35,224 nucleotides of DNA from GCA-002282575 sp964646525 (GCA_964646525.1 CAZYER010000013.1:1-35224), one strand, 5' to 3'. Positions 25,151-33,696 are shown, counted from the first letter of the stretch. A program made the numbers and translations. Notes: a model not told the origin generated them from the letters alone.

Positions 25151-26665
25151 TCAACCAGCCACTTTGCGTGTTAGGAGTAGCGCATCATAACGACCGTCAC
25201 TCGCCAGTTGGTAATCCTTAATATTCGGGCGGGTCACACTCACTTGATGATCATGCCACAAAGGCATAATCGGCAACTCATTCAACAGGTGCTGTTGAAT
25301 CTGTTTATAAGCACTGGACATTTCCAGCATGGACGGTGCGATCAAAGCGCGTTTGATCATATGATCAAACTGAGCATCGACATAATGTCCTCGGTTAGCA
25401 CCAGTTGGTGGGGTTGAATAACTGGCAAAGGCATACTCAAAAATTTCAGGCGATTTAACACCCACCCACGCTAGCCCATATAGCTGAAAGCGCCCTTGTT
25501 TGATGTCACTATAAAAAGTTCCCCAATCATGGCTATCTATACTCAGATTAATGCCAACGTCGGCTAGTAAACTTTGATACACCGTTGCTAATCTGACACG
25601 TGTCGGATCAGTAGAGGTCTTATAGGTTAACGAAATACTACCAGATTTAAATCCAGCATCGGCCAGCAACTGGCGTGCTTTTTCTGGATGATAGTCGTAA
25701 CCGACAACACTACTGGGCAAACCACACCAGTGTTCAGAAGGAAAAATCCCCTCACCCATGCGCGCCATATCATCCAGCAGACGTTTAATAATGAGTGGAC
25801 GATTAATAGCATGAGCAATGGCTTGTCGTACGGGCAATTGCGACAGAATCGGATCGCTTAGATTGAAACCAATATAGGAAAAAGACGTCCCAACACTGGT
25901 ATTCACTTGAATGGATGAACGCGAACGCGCATGATGCACCAATTCGGGCGACAAATCATTTTGTAACACATCCAGTTCATTACGAACGAGTTTTAACAGG
26001 CGAACACTCGCATCTTTCACACCAATGAAGGCTAATTTCACGCCATCTTGTCGAACTAATACCAATATTTGATCTTCGTAGCTGACAAAACGACAACCTC
26101 CACAGCCAATCGGTTGCTGATCAAAATTGTGCCCCGAAGCCAAAAGATCAGCTGGCATAATCGGAAGGGTTAACCGAAATAAAGCTAACTTATCGGGCTT
26201 ATGCCAACGAAAAACAACACGTCCTTCCTCAGCTTCTACACTGGCAAGGTTGCGCAGCGGCCCTTTGAGTGGCGAAACCGTTTTAGCGTCTAATACCGAG
26301 TGATAAGTCGCTACCACATCGTCAATGATGAGTGGTTTGCCGTGATGAAAGACAAGGTTGTTATTGATTTCAACCGACAAGGTCACATCATCCAACCATT
26401 CCCAATATTTGGCAATCCACGGCGAAGGAATCGAGGACTTATCAAAATCAATCAGTGCTGGATAAATCAGTCGCCCAATGCGCGTTGAAAACGCATCAGT
26501 GGCATAGCGCGGATCAAGACGAGCCGTGACATCAGGAACGCCCATGCGAATCGTATTGATATCATCAACGGGTTCATAGCGACTGCAACCAGCACCTAAA
26601 GCAATGAAGCTGGCGCTCAGCGTCGTTTTTAACCAAAATCGTCGTTGATGATTAATGTTGCTCAC
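25151..26665 (-). CDS. Solute-binding protein family 5 lipoprotein (peptide ABC transporter)
   Basis: 504 residues. The periplasmic binding component for the adjacent permeases. The N-terminus combines a twin-arginine-like motif (QRRFWLK, 7-13) with a lipobox ending at C27 (ALGAGC), so it may be a Tat-exported lipoprotein. Family 5 features are LDPRYATDAFSTRIGRLIY, VFHHGKPLIIDDVVATYHSV, FSYIGFNLSDPILSQLPVRQ, AIAHAINRPLIIKRLL and YHPEKARQLLADAGF. It begins 2 nt after the TolC-like gene. An oligopeptide or murein peptide is the likeliest ligand, by context only. Confidence 0.9.
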   Translation of the reverse strand: MSNINHQRRFWLKTTLSASFIALGAGCSRYEPVDDINTIRMGVPDVTARLDPRYATDAFSTRIGRLIYPALIDFDKSSIPSPWIAKYWEWLDDVTLSVEINNNLVFHHGKPLIIDDVVATYHSVLDAKTVSPLKGPLRNLASVEAEEGRVVFRWHKPDKLALFRLTLPIMPADLLASGHNFDQQPIGCGGCRFVSYEDQILVLVRQDGVKLAFIGVKDASVRLLKLVRNELDVLQNDLSPELVHHARSRSSIQVNTSVGTSFSYIGFNLSDPILSQLPVRQAIAHAINRPLIIKRLLDDMARMGEGIFPSEHWCGLPSSVVGYDYHPEKARQLLADAGFKSGSISLTYKTSTDPTRVRLATVYQSLLADVGINLSIDSHDWGTFYSDIKQGRFQLYGLAWVGVKSPEIFEYAFASYSTPPTGANRGHYVDAQFDHMIKRALIAPSMLEMSSAYKQIQQHLLNELPIMPLWHDHQVSVTRPNIKDYQLASDGRYDALLLTRKVAG

Positions 26666-26667
26666 GC

Positions 26668-28002
26668 TTAATCACGCAAATAACGTTCGATACTGGCTAA
26701 ATCATCTCTAGCTAAAGCCCCCTGAGCCGCACGCAAACTGAGTCTATTTTGTACATCATCAAACAAAGCGTTGGCTAAATCTTGTTTTGCTTTATAGAGT
26801 AAGGTGCGTGCATTAAGCACATCAACCAGACTTTTCAGGCCCACACGATTACCCTCTTCTGCCGCTTGTAAAAAGGCCTCGTTAGAAGTCACTGCTTGAC
26901 GCAGTGCTTGTAAACGACTCTGAGTCATTTGAACGGTTTTAGCCAAACTCAGTACATCCAGTTTTGCCTGTTCGTCAGCATAACGCAATCCTGCCTGAGC
27001 TGCAAGACGCTGTTGTTCAGCTTGTCGGACTTGACTCGTTACCAAACCGCCCGAATAAAGTGGCATATTCACCACCACGCCAATACTATTGGTTTGATAA
27101 GGTGCATTAAAAAATTGCGTTCTAGAGTCGAGATTACTAATAGATGCTTGTAAACTTACTGTAGGATAATGAGCTGCCCGAGTTGCATTCACCTGTTGTT
27201 CCGACGCTTGCACCTTGCCTTGATTTAAGCGTAGGTTCAGGTTGCCTTGCACCCCCATGTTACTAAGCTGCTCTGGTGATTCAATTAAATTTGGAAGCTT
27301 AGTATCTAAAGCTAGACTTTTCAACAGGGGTACTGGTTGACCAATCAAACGCGCTAAGCTCTCTTGACTGATAGCCAATAAATTCGTTGCTTGGCTAACA
27401 TCCGCTAATGCCATGTCATAACGTGCTTGCACTTCTAATAAATCAATTGGATTGGTTAATCCTACCTTAACACCAGCAACAATTTGATCGCGTTGTTTTT
27501 CGGTTGAAGCCAGTTGTGCCTGCGCAAAAGTCAGTAATTGCTGCGCTTTCAGCACATCCAAATAGCTTTGGCTTAAGCGCAACATCAACTGTTGTTGACT
27601 GAGTAAATAGAGTGTTTCAGCCTGCTGAACCAAACTTTTAGCCTGTTCATAACGCGCAAAACTGGCGGCATCAAATAGCGGTTGATTTAACTGTAATTTT
27701 TGTTGCTGAGTTTCTTTGGCTGCGATGGGAACTGGTATCGAATAGTCATTTCGCTGATAGCTTGCCTGTGCCGAAATGGTCGGCAATAACACCGACTTAG
27801 CTTGATTCAGCAACTCCTGATCGGCCGCATACTGGGCTTGCGCCTGTTGCAATTGTGCATCTTTCTGTGCCGCCAAGTCATACAAACTTAATAATCCTTC
27901 AGCAGCATAAACCTGACTTGAAGACAAGACCACGAATAACCATGGCAATTTTACCCATGAACAACGCATAAAAGGATTAGCACTGACCCGCATTCTTTTC
28001 AT
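26668..28002 (-). CDS. tolC: TolC-family outer-membrane efflux channel
   Basis: 444 residues (E. coli TolC 493 with signal). A trimeric outer-membrane channel for type I secretion and efflux pumps. Signal peptide about 1-34 ending SSSQVYA. Two repeats of the outer-membrane factor family follow: AAQKDAQLQQAQAQYAADQE, QSYLDVLKAQQLLTFAQAQL and VGLTNPIDLLEVQARYDMAL in the first; AARAAHYPTVSLQASI-like, GLVTSQVRQAEQQRL and RVGLKSLVDVLNARTLLYKA in the second. The ATG at 28002 has GGAG five bases upstream; it overlaps the CYTH gene by 26 nt. ATG 27969 would be a non-overlapping alternative with a shorter signal peptide. No membrane-fusion protein or pump gene is adjacent. Confidence 0.88.
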   Translation of the reverse strand: MKRMRVSANPFMRCSWVKLPWLFVVLSSSQVYAAEGLLSLYDLAAQKDAQLQQAQAQYAADQELLNQAKSVLLPTISAQASYQRNDYSIPVPIAAKETQQQKLQLNQPLFDAASFARYEQAKSLVQQAETLYLLSQQQLMLRLSQSYLDVLKAQQLLTFAQAQLASTEKQRDQIVAGVKVGLTNPIDLLEVQARYDMALADVSQATNLLAISQESLARLIGQPVPLLKSLALDTKLPNLIESPEQLSNMGVQGNLNLRLNQGKVQASEQQVNATRAAHYPTVSLQASISNLDSRTQFFNAPYQTNSIGVVVNMPLYSGGLVTSQVRQAEQQRLAAQAGLRYADEQAKLDVLSLAKTVQMTQSRLQALRQAVTSNEAFLQAAEEGNRVGLKSLVDVLNARTLLYKAKQDLANALFDDVQNRLSLRAAQGALARDDLASIERYLRD

Positions 28003-28471
28003 CATCACTCCACAGGGCAAACGGACGTTGCGATAGAAATACGTTATAGTAACGTGCCTCGTCAGTGACTTCCAGTCCCAACCAACTGGGCTTACTAAAA
28101 ATCTCATCTTCTCGATCGAGTTCTAGCTCTGCCACAATCAATCCAGCATTATCCCCGTGAAACTCATCAATTTCCCACTCATGGCCATCAACCATGACAA
28201 AGTGACGTGTTTTAATCACAGTCGGTCCTAACACCATGGTCATCAGTTTTTGTGCATCGGCTAAGGGTATCGGGTATTCAAATTCGTCGCGCGACATGCC
28301 AATTTGTACGCGCTTAATGTTTAAGCGCGCTTGATCGTCTTCAATGCGGACACGCACTGAGCAAGAAACGGGTTCATTTAAGTAACCTTGTGCATAGTTG
28401 GCTGTTTTATGGGCTTGTGATCGCCATGCATCACCGGTGACTAAAAACTTACGCTCGATTTCTTTTCCCAT
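27977..28471 (-). CDS. CYTH-domain protein (triphosphate tunnel enzyme family)
   Basis: 164 residues forming one CYTH domain. The ExExK signature is at 4-8 (EIERK). Further conserved charged strands are SVRVRIEDDQARLNIKR, KTRHFV, WEIDEFHGDNAGLIVAELEL and WLGLEVTDEARYYN. Members are inorganic triphosphatases or, more rarely, class IV adenylate cyclases; single-domain proteobacterial forms are mostly triphosphatases. GAGG lies 6 bases before ATG 28471; the GTG one codon earlier is less likely. It follows rlmD by 24 nt, and its 3' end overlaps tolC. Confidence 0.9.
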   Translation of the reverse strand: MGKEIERKFLVTGDAWRSQAHKTANYAQGYLNEPVSCSVRVRIEDDQARLNIKRVQIGMSRDEFEYPIPLADAQKLMTMVLGPTVIKTRHFVMVDGHEWEIDEFHGDNAGLIVAELELDREDEIFSKPSWLGLEVTDEARYYNVFLSQRPFALWSDDEKNAGQC

Positions 28472-28495
28472 CACAACCTCAAAATAATGTAAATA

Positions 28496-29833
28496 TCAAC
28501 TTCTGACGAGTAAGGCAATCGCCTCAACATGATAACTTTGCGGGAACTGATCGATCAGCGCCATTTTATTCAGCTTGAAACCTGCTTTCTGTAATACCGC
28601 CATATCTCGTACCATAGTCGCTGGATGGCAAGAAACGTACACCACACGTTTCACCGACTTTTGTTTAGCAATACGTTCACTAGCCACTTGCGCACCATCC
28701 CAAGGCGGATCGAGCAACACATGGGCTAAACCTGCTGGCGGACGCCAATCTGGCGCAAATAAGTCTACCTGAGCAAAGGTGGTATTTACAATACCATTGG
28801 TCATCGCATTGGTTTTGGCTGTTGATACGCTTTGCTCGTTTAATTCTAATCCTAACAAACTGCCGGCGCTTTGAGCGATAGGTAAAGAAAAATTACCCAT
28901 ACCGCAAAACAGCTCTAGCACTTGATCATCAGCACCAGCCGCTAACCAGTCTTTCGCCAAGCTAACCATTTGTTGATTGACGCTGGCATGCGTCTGCACA
29001 AACTGATCTGGTGAAAAATGAAAGTTCAATCCACTAAGCTGATAATGCAAGTCGGCGTCGCTAACCACCGACAAACCTGTAGCACGATCAGAAGTTTGTA
29101 TCGCCAATCCACTGATACCCACACGCTCACACCATTTTTGCCAATGGGTTAAATGGTGATCGCGCCACTGTTGATTGATATGTAACACTAAGGACAAAGA
29201 ACCGATAGCCAAGCATTCAATTTCATCAATACCTTGTCGAGGTAACTTGGGTAGCGCCTCACGCAATTGAACAAAACAATCACTTAATGGCCGAGACAAC
29301 TGCGGACAAGCCTGAATCGGCACAAGATACTTACCGCCAGCCGATCTAAAGCACAAATCACCCTGACGATTTAACGCCCAACGCGCACGGCGACGATACT
29401 GCCAAGCTTCCCCTGTTAGCGGCAAATGCCACTCGGTTTTATCGGTATGAATACCCGCTTTAACCAAGCTTCTGGCTAATTGATTTTGTTTAAAAGCCAC
29501 TTGATTATCGACGGATAGGTGCTGTAACTGACAACCGCCACAAACAGAGAAATGGGCACAAGCAGGCACAATGCGATGTTCTGAAGGTTCAACAACAGAC
29601 ACACATTTCGCTTCAAAATACTGAGACTTTTGATGCACGATCTGCGCATCAACGATTTCATCCGTTAAGGCACCTGTGACGAAAACCGTTTTACCATCCA
29701 GCTTAGCCACGCCACGCCCATCATGGGTCATATCATGAATGCTAAGACGAACCACTTTAGTTGTCGTTTCAGCCTTAGTATTCAGTTTTGACTGATGGCG
29801 TACTTGCCCGTGATGCGGACGTTTATAACTCAC
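28496..29833 (-). CDS. rlmD: 23S rRNA (uracil-1939-C5)-methyltransferase RlmD
   Basis: 445 residues (E. coli 433). A TRAM domain (about 25-82) is followed by Fe-S cluster cysteines C92, C98 and C101 (CAHFSVCGGCQLQHL) and a fourth in QACPQL. The SAM motif is VLELFCGMGNFSLPIA, followed by LLDPPWDGA and the catalytic cysteine in VVYVSCHPATMVRD. The start is GTG at 29833 with AAGGCGG upstream; the stop of pyrF lies 3 nt before. This is the second m5U rRNA methyltransferase in the window; the other is rlmC at 11659-12792. Confidence 0.95.
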   Translation of the reverse strand: MSYKRPHHGQVRHQSKLNTKAETTTKVVRLSIHDMTHDGRGVAKLDGKTVFVTGALTDEIVDAQIVHQKSQYFEAKCVSVVEPSEHRIVPACAHFSVCGGCQLQHLSVDNQVAFKQNQLARSLVKAGIHTDKTEWHLPLTGEAWQYRRRARWALNRQGDLCFRSAGGKYLVPIQACPQLSRPLSDCFVQLREALPKLPRQGIDEIECLAIGSLSLVLHINQQWRDHHLTHWQKWCERVGISGLAIQTSDRATGLSVVSDADLHYQLSGLNFHFSPDQFVQTHASVNQQMVSLAKDWLAAGADDQVLELFCGMGNFSLPIAQSAGSLLGLELNEQSVSTAKTNAMTNGIVNTTFAQVDLFAPDWRPPAGLAHVLLDPPWDGAQVASERIAKQKSVKRVVYVSCHPATMVRDMAVLQKAGFKLNKMALIDQFPQSYHVEAIALLVRS

Positions 29834-29836
29834 AAA

Positions 29837-30547
29837 TTAACCGCCTTGCTGCGTCGAAAGACGACTGAGAATATGCGTTAAAGCCGCTTGTGGGTCTTCA
29901 GCTCGTGTTATCGGACGACCGATAACGAGATAATTTGAACCCGCTGCCATCGCCGCTTCAGGTGTTAATATGCGTGTTTGGTCATCTTTAGCACTTTCAG
30001 GCAAACGAATACCTGGGGTGATTAACTGAAATTCAGCACCCTGAGCTTGACGAATCACGCTCGCTTCTTGTGCCGAACACACTACACCATCCATACCGCA
30101 CTGATGCGCCAAACTGGCCAAATTTTCAACCATAGTACCAGCACCAGCCATGTAGCCGATTTCGATTAATTCTTCATCTGAAAGACTGGTTAAAATGGTC
30201 ACCGCAATTAATAAAGGCCGCTTTTCAAAGGGAACCAAAGCATCACGGGCAGCTTGCATCATTTTGCGTCCACCGCTAGCATGAACATTAACCATCCACA
30301 CACCCATGCGCGCTGCTGAAGTCACAGCTGCGGCAACGGTATTGGGAATATCATGGAACTTCAGATCTAAAAAAACCTTGAAGCCCATATCCTGCACGGC
30401 TTCAACCAGCGAAGGACCAGCTTGTGTAAATAACTCTTTGCCAATTTTTAAGCGACAATCTTGCGGCGATAGTTGACGCGCTAACTCAAGCGCTTGAGCT
30501 GCGGTGGGAAAATCCAACGCAACGACAACAGGAGATGAAGTTGTCAT
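29837..30547 (-). CDS. pyrF: Orotidine 5'-phosphate decarboxylase
   Basis: 236 residues (E. coli 245). Converts OMP to UMP, the last step of pyrimidine synthesis, in the cytoplasm. The catalytic set is visible: VVALDFPT, K36 in LKIGKELF, and D61-x-K63-x-x-D66 in FLDLKFHDIPNT. The phosphate-binding end reads SNYLVIGRPITRAEDPQAAL. The ATG overlaps the lapA stop by 4 nt. In many gammaproteobacteria lapB stands between lapA and pyrF; it is absent here. Confidence 0.97.
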   Translation of the reverse strand: MTTSSPVVVALDFPTAAQALELARQLSPQDCRLKIGKELFTQAGPSLVEAVQDMGFKVFLDLKFHDIPNTVAAAVTSAARMGVWMVNVHASGGRKMMQAARDALVPFEKRPLLIAVTILTSLSDEELIEIGYMAGAGTMVENLASLAHQCGMDGVVCSAQEASVIRQAQGAEFQLITPGIRLPESAKDDQTRILTPEAAMAAGSNYLVIGRPITRAEDPQAALTHILSRLSTQQGG

Positions 30548-30744
30548 GATTTTTTCCTAAAAAAATGTTGAATCGGATAGAGAAGCCATCCTAATAACAA
30601 ACCAGACATGAAAATAATCAAGCAAGTGATGGCAATGGGAAGTTCAACAGACCAAGAGAACCAATGAAGTTGCATATAACCTGGATTTTGTATACCAACC
30701 AGTACACCAAAGACGATAATCGTTAATCCTATCCAGTAGCGCAT
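30544..30744 (-). CDS. lapA: LapA-domain inner-membrane protein
   Basis: 66 residues with two membrane helices (about 4-20 and 37-58) and a conserved QNPGYMQLHWF segment between them, matching the LapA/DUF1049 family (E. coli LapA, about 100 residues, linked to lipopolysaccharide assembly). It is shorter than E. coli LapA and ends right after the second helix, in HFFRKKS, without the cytoplasmic tail. AGAGG lies 8 bases before ATG. It follows ihfB by 72 nt and overlaps pyrF. Confidence 0.85.
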   Translation of the reverse strand: MRYWIGLTIIVFGVLVGIQNPGYMQLHWFSWSVELPIAITCLIIFMSGLLLGWLLYPIQHFFRKKS

Positions 30745-30775
30745 GCTGTAATCCTCTTGGGAGATGAATCAGTCA

Positions 30776-30796
30776 TCACTGTTTTAAAAACAGCGA
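30776..30796. repeat. Palindrome between ihfB and lapA
   Basis: CTGTTTT (30779-30785) and AAAACAG (30787-30793) form a 7-bp inverted repeat with a single-base centre, extended by two more pairs past one mismatch. It sits in the 72-base gap between the ihfB stop and the lapA start. It could be an operator or an mRNA element; it lacks a T-tail positioned like a terminator. Confidence 0.4.
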
Positions 30797-30816
30797 AGTC
30801 TGATAACAAAAAGCAA

Positions 30817-31122
30817 TTAACCGACTAATGGAACACGCTCACGACTGGCATCAATCGATTCTTTTAACTCTTTACCTGGCTTAAAGTGTGGCACACTTTT
30901 ACGATTGAGTGCAACTGATTCGCCCGTTTTAGGGTTGCGGCCAATACGAGGTTGACGATGATGTAATGTAAAGCTACCGAAACCTCGTACTTCAATACGA
31001 TCATCCTTAGCTAAGGCCTCTGATAAGGTTTCGATGATTAAGTTGACAGCCAATTCAATGTCTTTGTGTGGTAATTGATGTTGACGACGAGCAATAAGAT
31101 CAATAAGTTCAGATTTAGTCAT
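30817..31122 (-). CDS. ihfB: Integration host factor beta subunit
   Basis: 101 residues (E. coli 94). A nucleoid protein that bends DNA as a heterodimer with IhfA. Clear family blocks are MTKSELIDLIA, RIEVRGFGSFTLHHRQPR, the DNA-binding arm GRNPKTGESV with the minor-groove proline, and VPHFKPGKELKES. The tail (IDASRERVPLVG) is slightly longer than usual. It lies downstream of rpsA, as in most gammaproteobacteria, but is separated from it by a strong terminator, so it probably has its own promoter in the A+T-rich stretch 31123-31210. I could not find a convincing -35/-10 pair there. Confidence 0.96.
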   Translation of the reverse strand: MTKSELIDLIARRQHQLPHKDIELAVNLIIETLSEALAKDDRIEVRGFGSFTLHHRQPRIGRNPKTGESVALNRKSVPHFKPGKELKESIDASRERVPLVG

Positions 31123-31210
31123 AATGATGTACTTACTTTATATTAAAATGTTTCTATTTCGATCAGTTAGTGTCAGTATTTTATAAAACACTCACAGTAA
31201 ATGATTCGAT

Positions 31211-31239
31211 AAAAAACCCCTGCCGAAGCAGAGGTTTTT
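31211..31239 (-). terminator. Intrinsic terminator of the aroA-cmk-rpsA unit
   Basis: Read on the minus strand, AAAACCTCTGC, a TTCG tetraloop and GCAGGGGTTTTTT form a stem with one G-T wobble and a T-run. This is a textbook intrinsic terminator. It lies about 50 bases after the rpsA stop. Confidence 0.92.
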
Positions 31240-31246
31240 CAACCGT

Positions 31247-31270
31247 GCAACAAGCGTTAACCCTTGTTGC
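31247..31270. repeat. 24-bp near-palindrome between rpsA and its terminator
   Basis: GCAACAAG (31247-31254) and CTTGTTGC (31263-31270) are perfect inverted repeats; the 8-base centre contains GTTAAC. Only two positions break full symmetry. It lies 15 bases after the rpsA stop and 7 bases before the terminator stem on the minus strand, so the transcript ends in two stacked hairpins. It could stabilise the rpsA mRNA. Confidence 0.6.
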
Positions 31271-31285
31271 TATCATCCTGTCAAA

Positions 31286-32944
31286 TTAGAATTGACCTTT
31301 TAACAAATCACCTAGGGTGTTGCTACCGATGTTAGAAGTGTTGTTGAAACCCTTCATCGCTTCTTGTTGTTCAGCTTCATCTTTAGCACGGATAGAGATT
31401 TGAATACCACGAGTTTTACGATCAATGTTCGTTACACGCGCAGTTACTTTATCACCTACTTTCAATGCATCACGCGCATCATTCACACGTTCAGCAGCGA
31501 TTTCTGAAGCACGCAAGTAAGCAACCACTTCTGGAGCCAACTCAACTTCAGCGCCTTTTTCATCAACTGAAGTGACTACACCCGAAACGATTGAACCACG
31601 GTTCATTTCAGCCGCGAAAGTGCTGAAAGGATCTTGTTCAAGCTGTTTCAAGCCTAAAGAAATGCGCTCACGCTCTGGATCAATCGCTAAGATGATGGTT
31701 GTTAACTCATCACCTTTCTTGAAGTCACGAATGGCTTCTTCGCCAGACTTATTCCAAGAAATGTCTGTTAGGTGAACTAAACCATCAATACCACCTTCTA
31801 GACCGATAAAGATACCAAAGTCAGTGATTGATTTGATTTTACCCGTGATTTTGTCGCCTTTGTTGAATTGAGTACCGAAAGCCTCCCATGGATTCATTTG
31901 ACATTGTTTCAATGACAACGAAATACGACGACGTTCAGTATCCACATCCAATACTTTAACATTCACTTCTTGACCCAAATGAACCACTTTAGATGGGTGA
32001 ATGTTGCGATTAGTCCAATCCAACTCAGAAGTATGTACCAAACCTTCCACGCCTTCTTGAATTTCAACGAAAGCACCGTAGTCAGTTAAGTTAGCTACTT
32101 TACCAGAAACTTCAGAACCGACTGGGAAGGCAGCAGCAATTTTGCTCCATGGATCCGCTTCCATTTGTTTCATACCCAATGAAACACGGTTACGTTCACG
32201 ATCGAACTTCAATACTTTAACATCAATCTCATCACCCACATTCAACACTTCTGAAGGGTGATTGATGCGACGCCATGCGATATCAGTAATGTGCAACAGA
32301 CCGTCGATACCACCTAAATCAATGAACGCACCGTAATCAGTTAGGTTTTTAACCACACCTTTCACTTCTGAACCTTCATCTAGGTTTTTCAACAATTCGT
32401 CACGTTCTGCACTGCTTTCTGCTTCGATAACCGCACGACGAGAAACAACGACGTTGTTACGTTTACGATCTAATTTAACCAGTTTAACTTCACACTCTTT
32501 ACCTTCTAGGAAGCTAAAATCGCGCACTGGACGGGTATCAACCAATGAACCTGGTAGGAAGCCACGAATGCCTTTAACGTCAACCGTCAAGCCGCCTTTC
32601 ACTTTGCCAGTCACCATACAGTTAACAATGGCGTTAGCTTCAAGCTGCTGTTCCAACCAATCCCAAGTACCAGCGCGTTTCGCTTTTTCGCGAGACAATT
32701 TAGTTTCGCCGAAACCGTCTTCGATAGCTTCAACCGTTACGTCTACTACGTCACCCACAGCAACTTCAAGTTGATTGTTTTCGTCCATGAATTGCTTGAT
32801 AGCAATTGCAGACTCAGATTTCATACCAGCATCAACATAAACAAAGTCGTTAGAAATGCGAGTAACTGTGCCCTTGATCAGGACACCAGGTTGAACGAAT
32901 GAAGTTTTTAACGATTCTTCAAAAAGCGAAGCAAAAGATTCCAT
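31286..32944 (-). CDS. rpsA: 30S ribosomal protein S1
   Basis: 552 residues (E. coli 557). An RNA-binding ribosomal protein that brings mRNA to the small subunit. Six S1 repeats are visible, roughly 20-86, 105-170, 190-258, 275-345, 362-432 and 449-517. Repeated signatures are VKNLTDYGAFIDLGGIDGLL, VANLTDYGAFVEIQEGVEGL and IKSITDFGIFIGLEGGIDGL. The start is the ATG at 32944 (MESFASLFEESL), which aligns with the family N-terminus. A TTG 20 codons upstream is open but unlike S1. The 74-base gap after cmk may hold its own promoter. Confidence 0.97.
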   Translation of the reverse strand: MESFASLFEESLKTSFVQPGVLIKGTVTRISNDFVYVDAGMKSESAIAIKQFMDENNQLEVAVGDVVDVTVEAIEDGFGETKLSREKAKRAGTWDWLEQQLEANAIVNCMVTGKVKGGLTVDVKGIRGFLPGSLVDTRPVRDFSFLEGKECEVKLVKLDRKRNNVVVSRRAVIEAESSAERDELLKNLDEGSEVKGVVKNLTDYGAFIDLGGIDGLLHITDIAWRRINHPSEVLNVGDEIDVKVLKFDRERNRVSLGMKQMEADPWSKIAAAFPVGSEVSGKVANLTDYGAFVEIQEGVEGLVHTSELDWTNRNIHPSKVVHLGQEVNVKVLDVDTERRRISLSLKQCQMNPWEAFGTQFNKGDKITGKIKSITDFGIFIGLEGGIDGLVHLTDISWNKSGEEAIRDFKKGDELTTIILAIDPERERISLGLKQLEQDPFSTFAAEMNRGSIVSGVVTSVDEKGAEVELAPEVVAYLRASEIAAERVNDARDALKVGDKVTARVTNIDRKTRGIQISIRAKDEAEQQEAMKGFNNTSNIGSNTLGDLLKGQF

Positions 32945-33018
32945 GTAAAGTCTCAATGTCAAGCCGTTGTGTGTAAAGTGCTTTTTATCAGGATCAAAAG
33001 CCAACGGGTCTGGTTAAA

Positions 33019-33696
33019 TTAAACAGCAAATTTCCTGCTAACTTGCTGTTGGTCTATCCAAGCAACTGCTTGGTTAAAAACTTGATCGGGAGATAAATTT
33101 GAGGTGTCGATCACTAACGCATCTTGCGCTGCTTTCAGCGGTGCAATGGGGCGATTGCGATCTCTTTCATCTCTTTCACGAATTTCTTTGGTTATTTGAT
33201 CAATGTTAGCATCTAACCCTTGGTTTTTCAACTGTTTTACGCGTCTATCGGCACGAACTTCGGCACTAGCATCTAAAAACAACTTTGCTGTTGCCTGTGG
33301 AAATACTATCGTACCCATATCGCGACCATCAGCAACCAAACCTGGCAGTTGAGCAAAATCCTGTTGAAAGGCGAGCAAAGCGGAGCGTACAGACTCGATA
33401 ACCGCGACTTGTGAAGCCAGTGCTGCTACTGTTTCAGTACGAATAATGTCTGTCACATCGTCAATTTCTAACAGGATTTTACCTTGCACAAAGCGCACAG
33501 GCAGATGTCGAGCCAAATCGGTTAACGCCACGGGATTATCTAAAATACCCCTTTGCCGAGCAGCCAAGCCTAATACTCGATAAAGCGCGCCACTGTCTAA
33601 AAAGTGAAAGCCATAATGTTCCGCAAGGCGAGCACAAAGGGTACCCTTACCGACACCACTAGGACCATCCACCGTCACGACAACAACAGAACTCAT
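33019..33696 (-). CDS. cmk: Cytidylate kinase
   Basis: 225 residues (E. coli 227). Phosphorylates CMP and dCMP with ATP. P-loop GPSGVGKGTL at 11-20, followed by FHFLDSGALYRVLGLAA, LVADGRDMGTIVFPQA, the lid region DASAEVRADRRVKQL and RDERDRNRPIAPLKAA. The ATG overlaps the aroA stop by 4 nt. The order aroA-cmk-rpsA-ihfB is the common gammaproteobacterial arrangement. Confidence 0.97.
   Translation of the reverse strand: MSSVVVVTVDGPSGVGKGTLCARLAEHYGFHFLDSGALYRVLGLAARQRGILDNPVALTDLARHLPVRFVQGKILLEIDDVTDIIRTETVAALASQVAVIESVRSALLAFQQDFAQLPGLVADGRDMGTIVFPQATAKLFLDASAEVRADRRVKQLKNQGLDANIDQITKEIRERDERDRNRPIAPLKAAQDALVIDTSNLSPDQVFNQAVAWIDQQQVSRKFAV

Noticed and set aside
28003..28107. Longer TolC reading frame overlapping the CYTH gene by about 130 bases
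   Set aside because: The extra residues are non-hydrophobic and unlike a signal peptide. ATG 28002 has GGAG upstream and gives a normal signal sequence.
32945..33004. N-terminal extension of ribosomal protein S1 from TTG 33004
   Set aside because: The added 20 residues do not resemble S1, and ATG 32944 gives the conserved MESFASLFEESL start.
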